A stretch of 64,000 nt of DNA from Spirochaetaceae bacterium. Lineage in GTDB: Bacteria; Spirochaetota; Leptospiria; Leptospirales; Leptonemataceae. The stretch lies in assembly GCA_002730875.1 (NCBI GenBank), contig PCBI01000005.1, forward strand, positions 434,001 to 498,000, read 5' to 3'. Made by a program: the position numbers and the translations under genes. Shown one piece after another: positions 24,931 to 34,038 of the stretch. The notes beneath the pieces were generated by a model. That model did not search any database. It saw nothing but the letters and a program-made list of their open reading frames with translations, and was not told the DNA's origin. Positions within the stretch are counted from its first letter, which is position 1; each line of letters opens with the position of its first letter.

Positions 24931-26796
24931 ATGAAATTTATCCTCCCTAACCGACCCGGCCTACTACTGGTTCTTGCGGCCTGTGTGACAATCTGGACTT
25001 CCGGGGCCGTGGCCAACCCCTATAGCCAGGGACGTCTGGCCTTCGCCCGAGGGGACTTTGACTCCGCCATGAAGCTCCTGGAACAGTCCACTCGAAGCGA
25101 CCCTTCCAACGGCAATGCGCATTTCTATATTGGCCTCATCCATGAAAGAAAAGGACGTAAACCGGAGTCCATCCAGGCATACAAGCAGGCCGTGGCCCGT
25201 CGAATGGAGCCAGATCTGCGAGAAAAAGCGCTGTGGAAGATCGTTCTGTATTCCAAATACGTAGGGGATTGGGGGGCGGTCTCAGTATACAGCTCTCAGT
25301 TTCTCAAGTACAAGCATCATCCGGAGATGGCCCGACTCCAGTCCATGGCGGCCAATCAGGGCGGCTCTTCCAGCGCCGAAATGGTGCGACTGGTTCAGAA
25401 GGGGCAAAAAGCGGAAAAGGCGGGAAGCTTAACCGAGGCCATTGGCTACTACGAAGAAGCGCTGGATATAGAGCCCGAAGCGCATTCGGTGCGCTGGAAC
25501 CTGGCAAACGTGGCCATGAAAGTCAACCAGTACTCCCGCGCGGTGAAGCATCTACAGTACCTGGATCGGAAGGATTCCCAGTGGAAGTACAACTACAAGC
25601 TGGGCGTATGCTATTACCAACTAGGACGTTATCAGAACGCACTTTCCAGTTTTCAGGAAGCCACCGAGCAAAACAAGCGGCCATCCGGAAGCTTTCGCTT
25701 CTTTATTCAAGTTGGCCGGGGACTGACCTATCTGGAACTGGAAGACCTTAAAAGCGCCGAAGCCCAGTTAAACGGCGCCGCCAGGACCAAAAAATCTGCG
25801 CTGGTTAACGGGGCTCTGGCACGACTGGCGCTGATGAAAGGCGAGAGGGGACTGGCCACCGAACGGTATCGGGCTGCACTGGACGAAGATCCCGAGCAAT
25901 TGGACGCTCTTTCCGTGCAGGCCCTTCTAACTTCAAATCCAACCACTTACGAGAAGTTTCAGGATCAACTCTACAAAAGCACAGTCTATCAGCCGGCCTA
26001 TTACAACGCGGTAACTCTACAGTATGTTCATGTCCTGGTCGCCAGAAGCCGGTTTGATCAGGCACGCACAGTTCTGGAGTCTCTGGACCAGTCTGAGCTT
26101 GAACGCATTCATTCCATGAAGCAGGATGTGGCCACGCTGTCCGGCCGCGCTTTCATTTTCGCGGCCACAGGCCTGGAGCAGGGCGAAAAGCCATCCCCGC
26201 GCACAGCTCTATTGGAAGAGGAAATTCAGATGCTACTGAACTTTCACAAGTCGGACCGCGCGAATGCGGCCATCCAGAAGCTGAAAGAGCAGATGACCGA
26301 GGCGGCCGTCGATCCGCAAAGGCCTGCGACTATACCGGAAAGTCCCGCCGGTTGGCTTCGAAGTTATCCTCAAGAGCTGGAGCCTATCGCAAGGCTGGAA
26401 CTGGTAGAAGAACTGTTGCGCCAGAACAATGCGAGCCGAGCCTTTGCCATCGCGCGGTACTGGAGCCAGAAATCCGAGCCGTTCAAGAAAGCAGGGGCCG
26501 AATCCGGAGAGATTAAGAAGATGACGGGACAGAATGATTCCTGGGCCCGACTGTTTCACGAACCGGGCCCGGAGGGACTTTCGCCAGGCGCCAACGAAAA
26601 CAGCTCCACGGAGATTCCCGCCGGCGAGCAATCCACCACCGATACAACGATTCCCGAAAAACCGGCCCGGCCGGAGACTACAGACGTCCCGGATGATCCC
26701 CAACAGGAAAGCCCTGGAGTAGAAGCGCCCCCAACGGATACGAAGGACTCCAGCGGTTCCGAAAAAGACGGCGCAAGCGACGAAGATACGAACTGA
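24931..26796 (+). CDS. TPR-repeat secreted protein
   Basis: A 621-residue protein. The signal peptide ends near residue 27 (GAVANPYSQG). At least six tetratricopeptide units follow, e.g. GRLAFARGDFDSAMKLLEQSTRSDPSNGNAHFYIGLIHE and EKAGSLTEAIGYYEEALDIEPEAHSVRWNLANVAMKVNQYSRAVKHLQYL, up to about residue 350. Beyond about residue 530 the chain is Pro/Glu/Thr/Ser-rich and probably disordered. TPR proteins are assembly scaffolds; here it would work in the periplasm. It is divergent from the Gld-type operon and lies upstream of folP on the same strand with a 153-bp gap. The ATG at 24931 was chosen because the signal peptide begins there. Confidence 0.88.
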   Translation: MKFILPNRPGLLLVLAACVTIWTSGAVANPYSQGRLAFARGDFDSAMKLLEQSTRSDPSNGNAHFYIGLIHERKGRKPESIQAYKQAVARRMEPDLREKALWKIVLYSKYVGDWGAVSVYSSQFLKYKHHPEMARLQSMAANQGGSSSAEMVRLVQKGQKAEKAGSLTEAIGYYEEALDIEPEAHSVRWNLANVAMKVNQYSRAVKHLQYLDRKDSQWKYNYKLGVCYYQLGRYQNALSSFQEATEQNKRPSGSFRFFIQVGRGLTYLELEDLKSAEAQLNGAARTKKSALVNGALARLALMKGERGLATERYRAALDEDPEQLDALSVQALLTSNPTTYEKFQDQLYKSTVYQPAYYNAVTLQYVHVLVARSRFDQARTVLESLDQSELERIHSMKQDVATLSGRAFIFAATGLEQGEKPSPRTALLEEEIQMLLNFHKSDRANAAIQKLKEQMTEAAVDPQRPATIPESPAGWLRSYPQELEPIARLELVEELLRQNNASRAFAIARYWSQKSEPFKKAGAESGEIKKMTGQNDSWARLFHEPGPEGLSPGANENSSTEIPAGEQSTTDTTIPEKPARPETTDVPDDPQQESPGVEAPPTDTKDSSGSEKDGASDEDTN

Positions 26797-26949
26797 AGTC
26801 CGGGCGGGGAAGAGATTGCCCGTATCCAGCCGACGAGCCGGGACTTTGCCTTATCGGCGCTACATCGATCTATCTCCCTGCGAGCCGGAGTAGCGGTGGT
26901 TCCATGAAAGCGGCTCCACGAATGCGCTCCCGGAAAGAGTAATCCATAG

Positions 26950-27801
26950 ATGAGCAATCAGCCCGAAATATTTGGTATCGTAAACATAACCACTGATTCG
27001 TTTTCCGATGGCGGCAAATATCTGGATCAATCCAGCCTCGGCGAACATATCAATAAGCTGACCAGAGACGGAGCCAATACTCTGGATTTGGGAGCGGCCA
27101 GCAGCAATCCCGAAGCCAATCCAGTAGATCCTCTATTGGAAATGGAACGCCTGGACCGGGCCCTCGACATCATAGCAGCGGCCAAAGCCAGCGGCGCCAT
27201 ACCATCCCATCTGCGAATTTCTGTGGATTCCTTTAAACCGGAAGTGCAAAGGTTTGCCCTGAACAAGAATGTAGACTATTTGAACGACATTGCAGGCTTC
27301 GGCGACCCCACTGTATACGACGCTCTGGCCCAATCGAACTGCCAGCTTGTAATAATGCATTCCATTCAGCAAGGGATTGCCAACAGAGACCGGGTTTCGC
27401 CGGATTCCATTCTAGACCAAATCCTGGGTTTCTTTGACAGGCGAATCCAGGACTTAACAAGGGCTGGCATAAACAGAACCAGAATCATCCTGGATCCGGG
27501 AATGGGATTCTTTCTGGGTTCAGACCCGGAATGCTCCTACACCGTACTGCGGAGTCTGGATTCGATCAGGGATGAATTCAGCCTGCCGCTTTTGGTATCA
27601 GTATCAAGAAAATCGTTTCTGGGGGCGCTAACCCGCCGGGGGCCCGAGGAACGACAGGCGGCCACCCTGGGCGCCGAAATCTACCTGGCCGAAAACGGCG
27701 TAGAATTCATTCGTACGCATGAGCCGGCTCCGCTTCTGGATGCGCTAAAAGTACGACGGGCCATAGCCGGACCCACTGACGCGGCACAGGGAATCATTTA
27801 G
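26950..27801 (+). CDS. folP: Dihydropteroate synthase, Leptospiraceae/Sul-like type
   Basis: A 283-residue enzyme that joins para-aminobenzoate to the pterin diphosphate in folate synthesis. Motifs: FGIVNITTDSFSDGG (pterin/phosphate loop), DLGAASSNPEA, YLNDIAGFGDP, VIMHSIQQG, ILDPGMGFFLGS, VSVSRKSFLGA and the terminal FIRTHEP. In ordinary DHPS the corresponding stretches read DPGIGFGKT and MHMxGxP. The version here instead agrees with the acquired sulfonamide-resistance enzymes Sul1 and Sul2 and with Leptospira FolP. The protein is the normal size and looks intact. It is a single gene, with no other folate gene beside it. Confidence 0.94.
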   Translation: MSNQPEIFGIVNITTDSFSDGGKYLDQSSLGEHINKLTRDGANTLDLGAASSNPEANPVDPLLEMERLDRALDIIAAAKASGAIPSHLRISVDSFKPEVQRFALNKNVDYLNDIAGFGDPTVYDALAQSNCQLVIMHSIQQGIANRDRVSPDSILDQILGFFDRRIQDLTRAGINRTRIILDPGMGFFLGSDPECSYTVLRSLDSIRDEFSLPLLVSVSRKSFLGALTRRGPEERQAATLGAEIYLAENGVEFIRTHEPAPLLDALKVRRAIAGPTDAAQGII

Positions 27802-27831
27802 TTCGCCCATTGAAGACGGGGTTGGGATAAC

Positions 27832-27939
27832 CCATTGACCGGCTCAAGGAGGCGGTTCTTGCAGGCCATTGCCCGGCTCAAGAAGGCCGTCCTTACCGGC
27901 CATTGGCCGGCTTAAGAAAGGCGTCCTTACAGGCCATTG
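27832..27939. repeat. Three 34-bp tandem repeats plus a partial fourth, downstream of folP
   Basis: Units begin at 27832, 27866 and 27900, each opening with ccattg(a/c/g)ccggct and closing with a gg pair; a fourth begins at 27934 and decays. The copies differ at a handful of positions. The region 27802-28050 holds no gene and is convergent between folP and the minus-strand hydrolase-like gene. Confidence 0.85.
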
Positions 27940-28050
27940 CCCCACTACGAGGAGAGGACGAGCGGCCACTGGCCCGCGCGGTAGGCCAGCGGAGAAGTAA
28001 AGCCATGACCGGTCTCGATCGCAGCCACCTGTTTTCTTGCTGGCTTTTGC

Positions 28051-29196
28051 TCAGGGCTGCCCGGCGATAAGGTCCAGGAGTGTGGGACTGAATTCGGCAA
28101 AGGGATCCCTTCTTCGCATCATGTTTTCCACCGGGCTGGCCGGAGGCGAGTCTCGAACGACAAAGCCATGATCCGTTCTTTCCAGATAGACGAATTGATA
28201 GTTAGAGATTGGGCCGCTACGGACAAGGTTTTCCTGGTTATCCCTATCCACTGGATGAATCTCTTCATCGTATTGTCCTAGCAGATGGATGATTTTCATA
28301 TCCGGCCGGGCCTGCCGCAAGGACTCCAGGAGCGGCAGAAATTCCAGATGGGCCGCCCGCCGGGTCCAGGAACGATTCTCCGGCTTATACAAATGCGAAA
28401 GAGTCTTTTCGAATGCCTGCAAGTCCGCAGACAAACCGGCCTTTCGGAGCTCTTCCAGTCTTTCTTCCCAGGCTTCTTCGTCCAGCTCCGGAATCGCGCC
28501 AGACTCGATTTCTTTCTTATGCGATTTCCAGATTTCCTGCGCCCGATTCATGGTTTCCTCGGACGCTCCAGACAATTCCATATTGTAGAAAACCCTGCCC
28601 GCCCAGCCGGAAAGCAGCGTACTGGAATAGGCGCATCCGCCCAGCATGAGTCGGTCTACCGTCCATTTCAGTGTCTCCGTTCGCTGCAGCGCCGTCACCG
28701 CAACAATACACCCTTCGCCTATAGTAAGAACGGTAACCGGAAGATCGGGCTGCGAAGCGCTCTTCTGCCAGTTCTCAAAAGCCTGGATTACGGCCAGAAG
28801 AGCCTCTGTCGATTTGTCTGGATCCACCAGATCGATTGTTTCGTCGGCGCTACCGGGCGGACTGTAGCGAATCACAGCCATATTTCTTTCTACAAGTCTT
28901 CGCGCAAAGCGCAGCCCTGGACGGGTTTGATTCCCCGGCGAATTCCAGTCACGATCGTAGTCCCGATCGGGCACAATCAGGACATAGCCTTTTGCATCTT
29001 CGGGAACCATTAGCTCCGCTGTCTGTATCCAGAGAGTTTCCTTGTCCCGCTCCGCATGGTCGACCAGGCTGATCTTTCTGAAATCGGCGGAGCTGAAGTC
29101 CAGGCCCTGAATGATTGTGGGGAGGTAAACGAACGTTCCGATCCCCGCAAGCAGGAGAGAGATTAAGAGAAAAGTAATTAGAATAACCTTTTTCAT
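28051..29196 (-). CDS. Membrane-anchored alpha/beta-hydrolase-like protein without a canonical nucleophile
   Basis: A 381-residue protein starting at ATG 29196. It has an N-terminal anchor (VILITFLLISLLLAGIGTFVYL) and an extracytoplasmic domain with an alpha/beta-hydrolase layout: GYVLIVPDRDYDRDW, an elbow region LTIGEGCIVAVTAL, an acid-site loop HLLGQYDEEIHP and a final ERTDHGF histidine. The elbow lacks the usual GxSxG serine. The gene follows the MBOAT acyltransferase by 70 bp on the same strand, so it may be a binding or acyl-carrier partner in O-acylation of a surface polymer rather than a hydrolase. An upstream extension to 29331 overlaps the MBOAT gene and is not credible. Confidence 0.7.
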   Translation of the reverse strand: MKKVILITFLLISLLLAGIGTFVYLPTIIQGLDFSSADFRKISLVDHAERDKETLWIQTAELMVPEDAKGYVLIVPDRDYDRDWNSPGNQTRPGLRFARRLVERNMAVIRYSPPGSADETIDLVDPDKSTEALLAVIQAFENWQKSASQPDLPVTVLTIGEGCIVAVTALQRTETLKWTVDRLMLGGCAYSSTLLSGWAGRVFYNMELSGASEETMNRAQEIWKSHKKEIESGAIPELDEEAWEERLEELRKAGLSADLQAFEKTLSHLYKPENRSWTRRAAHLEFLPLLESLRQARPDMKIIHLLGQYDEEIHPVDRDNQENLVRSGPISNYQFVYLERTDHGFVVRDSPPASPVENMMRRRDPFAEFSPTLLDLIAGQP

Positions 29197-29266
29197 TGAT
29201 TCGCTCAAAATGCGCCCCCCTGGTGCGCGAAGATTAAGTCCCGGGTTGCTGGTTTGTGATCCAGTA

Positions 29267-30790
29267 TTAGAACACGAAGTATATGAACTGATGTCCGGAT
29301 TGCGAAAGCGCTGGTAGCAGCCAGCCGCCAATGAGAGTGCCCAGAATCAGAATCAGCCAGAAATCGTATTTGCGCAACCATTGGAACTGAGACGGCTTGT
29401 ATTGCAGCCAGTGGAAAAAAAGCACGGCCAGAGCCATAAAGGAGATGGTCTCCAGCTGCTTCATTTCTTCGCTTCGGAATACCTGACGTCCAAAGACCGC
29501 TTCCATGGTTTCTGCGTCGCCGCCGGCCTCCGTGTAGTGCTCTTCGAGATGGTGGCTACCGTGTGTAAATGTTCCGGAGATCATCTCGATCATGATCTCG
29601 GTAGAGCTAACCTCTACGGTCTTGTACTGCACCGGTTGTGCCCGGAACATGAAAGCGCCGAAGGAAAAGATCAAAAACATGATCATGATCTTGAGAATCC
29701 GCAGAACTCCGTTCTTTTCAGGGGTTAGCTTCCACCCCAGAACGCCTTCAAAGAACCTCTCCATGGCCAGAAGCACTCCCCACATTGCTCCCCAGAGGAC
29801 AAATGTATAGTCGGCGCCATGCCAGAGTCCTCCCAGAGTGAATGTGATCACCTGGTTGATGTAGGTGCGCAGTTCGGAGATCTTGCTACCGCCCAGTGGA
29901 AAGTAGATATAGTCCCGAAGCCAGGTAGCCAGCGTAATGTGCCAGCGCTGCCAGATTTCGCGGGCGCTGGCCGAGAAAAAGGGCGCCGCAAAGTTTTCAG
30001 GTATTTCGTAGCCCAGAAACAGAGCCGAACCGCGGGCAATGTCGGTGTAACCGGAAAAGTCGCAGTAGATTTGAATAGCAAAGCAAACCGCCGAAAGCAT
30101 CAAGCTCCAGCCGGTGTACAATTCCGGGGCCGCGTAAACCGGAGCAATGATTGTCCCCATTGGATCGGCTATGAGCACTTTCTTGATCAGGCCGCCCATG
30201 ATAAGCCAGCTTCCCCGGTAGATCCGCTCCTTGTTCACATACGGATTCTGAGGCAAGAAATCCGTAGAGCGCATGATGGGTCCGGCAATGAGCTGGGGAA
30301 AAAACAGGATAAACAGAAAGAATCGAGAAAACTTGATTTCTTCGGTTATTACGCCGCGATAAACATCCACTACATAGGCCGTTAGCTGAAAGGTATAGAA
30401 GCTAATGGCCAGTGGAAGGAACAGATCCATGTTCTCCACAAAGGGAGGCAGATCTATACCGAAATCGACAGTTACGCGGACGAAGAATCCAAAGTACTTG
30501 AATATGGCCAGGTTGATGACATTGATAATGACCGTGGTGGCCATAATCATCTTTTTCCTTGCGGGATGGCGAAGCATCCACTCCACCATGAAGTAGTTGA
30601 AGACCACCAGTCCGATAAAATGGACTGTCCAGCGAATTCCCCACCAGCCTTCGCGATTCAGACCCCAGGTGGCGTAGAAAACTATGGAACCGACGATTAA
30701 GATTCCCGGCCGGTAGCGCGATGGAGCCGACCAGTAGACTACATAGATCGTAGCCAGAAACAATAGGAATAAGAATGAATTAAATAGCAT
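29267..30790 (-). CDS. MBOAT family O-acyltransferase (AlgI/DltB-like)
   Basis: A 507-residue polytopic membrane protein. It opens with MLFNSFLFLLFLATIYVVYW as AlgI-type proteins do. The two hallmark regions are present: IWQRWHITLATWLRDYIYFPLGGS and the catalytic-histidine segment TLGGLWHGADYTFVLWG (His at about 323). These enzymes move an acyl group across the membrane onto an extracellular polysaccharide or other polymer, usually with an SGNH-fold partner. No AlgJ/AlgX-like SGNH gene is adjacent; instead the hydrolase-like membrane protein follows. It might work on LPS or a capsule-like polymer. Its upstream neighbour, the DHH phosphoesterase, is on the same strand 43 bp away. Confidence 0.94.
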   Translation of the reverse strand: MLFNSFLFLLFLATIYVVYWSAPSRYRPGILIVGSIVFYATWGLNREGWWGIRWTVHFIGLVVFNYFMVEWMLRHPARKKMIMATTVIINVINLAIFKYFGFFVRVTVDFGIDLPPFVENMDLFLPLAISFYTFQLTAYVVDVYRGVITEEIKFSRFFLFILFFPQLIAGPIMRSTDFLPQNPYVNKERIYRGSWLIMGGLIKKVLIADPMGTIIAPVYAAPELYTGWSLMLSAVCFAIQIYCDFSGYTDIARGSALFLGYEIPENFAAPFFSASAREIWQRWHITLATWLRDYIYFPLGGSKISELRTYINQVITFTLGGLWHGADYTFVLWGAMWGVLLAMERFFEGVLGWKLTPEKNGVLRILKIMIMFLIFSFGAFMFRAQPVQYKTVEVSSTEIMIEMISGTFTHGSHHLEEHYTEAGGDAETMEAVFGRQVFRSEEMKQLETISFMALAVLFFHWLQYKPSQFQWLRKYDFWLILILGTLIGGWLLPALSQSGHQFIYFVF

Positions 30791-30833
30791 GCCGATTCAT
30801 ATGAGCCCCGTTCAGGCTCCAGATGGAACACAA

Positions 30834-31850
30834 CTAGGTAGGCTCACCAACTTGAGCCTGAAGAACAGGAATGAACTCGGCTATAGCGCTGTCAAGCGGC
30901 GAATCCACTGTGGCGCCGCATGCATTCTTATGACCTCCGCCGCCGTATTTTTGCACGGCGGGTAAAACATCCACATCAGACCGGGAGCGGACGGAGATTC
31001 GGGTACGATGCCTGTCTCTTTCGGAAAACATCACCGCCGCTTTCACCGATCCGGGCTCCAGAAGCTCATTGACCAGTCCGTCAAGATGATCGAATTCCAG
31101 GCCCAGCTTCTGCACATCGTCCCTTCGAATGGAAAAGAATGCTATGGTCTTCCCTTTGCTAAATCGTAGGCTCTGATAGAGCTTCTTCTTGATTTCCAGA
31201 CGACCCAGGGGCTGGTTGTTCAGAAGTCCCTCCGCTACTTTTTCCGGGCGAATACCTGTCTCTAGAAGTTTGGCCGCAATCCTATGGGTTTCCGGAGTGG
31301 TCTTTCCGTATCGGAAGTGGCCCGTATCGGCCACGATTCCTGCATAGAGGGCCAGCGCGATTTCCGGCGGGATTTCCTGACCTGCAGCCTCGTAAAGACG
31401 GTAAACAAGTTCGCAGCTAGAAGCGCAGTCGGGATCCTGAAACAGTCTTTCGTAGTCCGGGGCGGCCCCGTCATGGTGATCTACAATCACCAGGTTGGAA
31501 TGATCCTTGTTCAGCAGGAAGCCAACATCGCCTATCCGCTCGGGGTCCGAGTTGTCTACGCTGATTACGGTGCGCCCTCGAAGCCTTTCTCTCCCTTCCC
31601 GGGCATCTACCTGATCAAAAGTCTCTATCTTATGACCTTCGAGAATGAAGCTCAGCTTTTCCGGCGCTTCATCATGATTGATGATTCGCGAATCGAAGCC
31701 CAGCTTAAGTAGGAGATAATTGAGGCCGATTTCGGCGCCCAGCCCATCGGGATCCGGCCCGCGGTGAGTGGTTATTATGATTCCCAGACAGGATTTCATC
31801 CTGCGAAAGAAAGCTTCGGAAAGCCTGTCCAGTTGAGCGTTGGGCTGCAT
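30834..31850 (-). CDS. DHH/DHHA1 phosphoesterase, NrnA-like
   Basis: A 338-residue cytoplasmic enzyme. N-terminal DHH domain: THRGPDPDGLGAEIGL (motif I), SVDNSDPERIG (II), VIVDHHDGAAPDY with the DHH triad (III), and VADTGHFRYGKTTPET (IV). C-terminal DHHA1 domain: ISVRSRSDVDV and KYGGGGHKNACGATV. NrnA-type enzymes degrade short oligonucleotides (nanoRNA, including pGpG or pApA) and dephosphorylate pAp. With so many cyclic-di-GMP proteins in the window, clearing pGpG is a reasonable role. The ATG follows AAGGTCAGC. Confidence 0.92.
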   Translation of the reverse strand: MQPNAQLDRLSEAFFRRMKSCLGIIITTHRGPDPDGLGAEIGLNYLLLKLGFDSRIINHDEAPEKLSFILEGHKIETFDQVDAREGRERLRGRTVISVDNSDPERIGDVGFLLNKDHSNLVIVDHHDGAAPDYERLFQDPDCASSCELVYRLYEAAGQEIPPEIALALYAGIVADTGHFRYGKTTPETHRIAAKLLETGIRPEKVAEGLLNNQPLGRLEIKKKLYQSLRFSKGKTIAFFSIRRDDVQKLGLEFDHLDGLVNELLEPGSVKAAVMFSERDRHRTRISVRSRSDVDVLPAVQKYGGGGHKNACGATVDSPLDSAIAEFIPVLQAQVGEPT

Positions 31851-31902
31851 TTATGCTGACCTTATGAGTACTTAACAAGATCGGCAAGTGATTTCCCGTA
31901 CT

Positions 31903-33234
31903 TCAGGCTATGCTCTCGGTGCCCTGCCGGGCCGCTTCCAGAAGCGCTTCCCGTTCGTTAGGCATTTCTCCAGCCTTTACCCGATCCAGGAGGGACTTGA
32001 GCAGATCTCCCATTTCCGGGCCCGGCTTCATACCCAGCTCCATGAGGTCATTTCCGCCAATCTTTAGATCCCTGACTTTGAGCTCTGACTCCTGCCGCTT
32101 GATCTCTTCAATATGACGTATCAAATCCTTGATTGCCCGGGGCAAAGCCTGGCGTTTTCCAGATCCCTTCCTGTCCGCCAACCGCAAAGCGATCAAATCT
32201 TCAAGCTGGGAAGGACTCACTTTTTGCATGAATCTGCGGACAGCCCGGTCGCTCCACTCTGAGGTGTAATGGAACATATGATTTCGAACCAGAAAGCGAA
32301 CTCTTTTTCCCAGATTGGAATCGAAGCCAAACCGGCGCATGATTCGCTCTGTGATCCTGGCTCCTACAACTTCATGATTGTGAAATGTAGCTTCCCCGCC
32401 CGGCTGCTCCTTGCGGGTATCCGATTTTCCGATGTCATGGAGCAAGGCAGCAAGGCGAAGCTTGAGCACCGGCTCCTCCACCGCATCACAGGCATAAATT
32501 AAATGGTGAAAGATATCGTGCTTATGGTAGCGGTTCTGCGTCAGCCCCTTGCCTTTTGCCAGATCTGGAAGAAACCAGTCCAGAGCGCCCAGCTCGTCGA
32601 GGACTATGAAGCCAGTGGATGGCCGGGCCCCGCAAACGATTTTCTGGAAACACTTTCGCAGAAACTTCCGCGATAGCTCTTCCGCTCCTTCCACGGACCA
32701 CGCCGAACGTAGCTTTGCCTTGAATGCCGGTTCCAGGTCAAAATCCATAAGCGCCGCTATACCCGGTACTCGCAATACGTCGGCGGAGAGGTACTCCCTT
32801 TCTTTCAGGGGACGCAGATTGCCGGCCAGATAATCCGCGCGCGCCTGCTCGGAGCCCACCCATGCGCCGTCCCTGTATACCAGGGTCTCCACAGTGAATT
32901 CGGGTTGTTCGGCATCGGCTCCGTCCCTGGGAAGAAAACGAAGGTGATAATCCTCTCTCGATCCGGGAAAGGAAACCACCCATTTTCGCTCAGATGGGCT
33001 TTCGCTACTTTCCAGAAATTCGTCCAGCTCGCCAGTGGGTACCGAACTCAAGGCATCCCATTGGTCCTGGTCCAGGCGAAAAACGGCCACCGGGTTATGA
33101 CTTCTGAAATACTTGAGACTCTCTCCGGAAAGGTCCCCGCTCGAATACGGAAGTTTGGCCTGGTAGCGCTCCAGGAAGTCCAGAAGATAGGACGGGGGAT
33201 AATAATCAGGATGATCGGAAACAAATGGTGTCAT
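31903..33234 (-). CDS. HD-domain protein related to CCA-adding enzymes, nucleotidyltransferase half apparently decayed
   Basis: A 443-residue protein. The C-terminal two thirds follow the class II CCA/poly(A) polymerase plan: the neck-like AFKAKLRSAWSVEGAEELSRKFLRKCFQKI, LDELGALDWFLPDLAKGKGLTQNRYHKHDIFHHLIYACDAV, then the HD phosphohydrolase core LAALLHDIGKSDTR, FHNHEVVGARI and RVRFLVRNHMFHY. The N-terminal 170 residues lack the GGxVRD loop and the catalytic DxD; only EFTVETLVYRDGAW recalls the RRDFTINAMAY motif. It therefore probably acts through the HD domain alone, as a phosphohydrolase on an unknown substrate. AAGGAAGG precedes the ATG. Confidence 0.82.
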   Translation of the reverse strand: MTPFVSDHPDYYPPSYLLDFLERYQAKLPYSSGDLSGESLKYFRSHNPVAVFRLDQDQWDALSSVPTGELDEFLESSESPSERKWVVSFPGSREDYHLRFLPRDGADAEQPEFTVETLVYRDGAWVGSEQARADYLAGNLRPLKEREYLSADVLRVPGIAALMDFDLEPAFKAKLRSAWSVEGAEELSRKFLRKCFQKIVCGARPSTGFIVLDELGALDWFLPDLAKGKGLTQNRYHKHDIFHHLIYACDAVEEPVLKLRLAALLHDIGKSDTRKEQPGGEATFHNHEVVGARITERIMRRFGFDSNLGKRVRFLVRNHMFHYTSEWSDRAVRRFMQKVSPSQLEDLIALRLADRKGSGKRQALPRAIKDLIRHIEEIKRQESELKVRDLKIGGNDLMELGMKPGPEMGDLLKSLLDRVKAGEMPNEREALLEAARQGTESIA

Positions 33235-33393
33235 TGAGGGCCTTCCTTACCTTTCCCAGGTTTGCAGCAGGGGGCTTCAGGGCCGGGAACCGTTTCACTA
33301 CGGGGCAACACGGGCCTGCTCGTAGTACCAATGCGAGGAGCTTGCCAGTTCAAAAAAGGGTGCCTGGTGCAAAAGAAAAAAAAATCTGGATCA

Positions 33394-33852
33394 ATGGCCT
33401 CCACGCAAAAGTCCAGAATCCCCCGGATCCCGTTAAAAAAGCTCCCCTATTCAATTCAACAGAAGGTAGCCTGGTCAGACCTGGACGCCTTTGCCCATGT
33501 TAACCATACGAAATATACCGTATACTTCGAAAATGCACGCACCGAGTTTTTCAGCGAACGGAAGGTCTGGAACACAGAAAAGATTGAGCCCACAGGCCCG
33601 GTGGTACACGAGATCTCATTGCAATTCAGAAGTCAGGTGCGCTTCCCGTCCACCCTGGACGTCACCATTGGAATCAACAATCTGGGCAGCCGTAAGTTTG
33701 AAATGATCTGCACTATGTGGAATGAAAACGATTGCGTCTGCACAGCCCACGGGGAATTTCTGTGGATTCATTTTGAAAAAGGGATGCCAGTCCGTTTACC
33801 CGAAGAACTGGTGCGCGCCTTGGAGCCCTTCCGAGTGGACCTCGCCGAATAA
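33394..33852 (+). CDS. Acyl-CoA thioesterase, 4-hydroxybenzoyl-CoA thioesterase fold
   Basis: A 152-residue protein. ATG 33394 is the likely start; the longer frame from 33262 adds a lysine-rich leader without protein-like features. The hotdog-fold signature is clear: VAWSDLDAFAHVNHTKYTVYFENARTEFF with the conserved Asp (DLDAFAHVNH), followed by VVHEISLQFRSQVRFPSTLDVTIG. It should cleave acyl-CoA thioesters in the cytoplasm. Single gene between a minus-strand HD protein and the amidase gene. Confidence 0.88.
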   Translation: MASTQKSRIPRIPLKKLPYSIQQKVAWSDLDAFAHVNHTKYTVYFENARTEFFSERKVWNTEKIEPTGPVVHEISLQFRSQVRFPSTLDVTIGINNLGSRKFEMICTMWNENDCVCTAHGEFLWIHFEKGMPVRLPEELVRALEPFRVDLAE

Positions 33853-34038
33853 GGCACGATGGGGGTCCCGGTGGTGCCGAGTGCAACCGAAGCCATCCGA
33901 GAATGCAGACCGGTGGACGGAGCACGGCAACCCGCTGTGAGGATTGTGTAATCCGCCGAGAGCAGTAGCGTCGAAGCCAGTAGTTATTTGGAAAATCTTA
34001 AAGGCAGCCGGAAACCGGCTAAGAGGCAGGGAAGAGTT

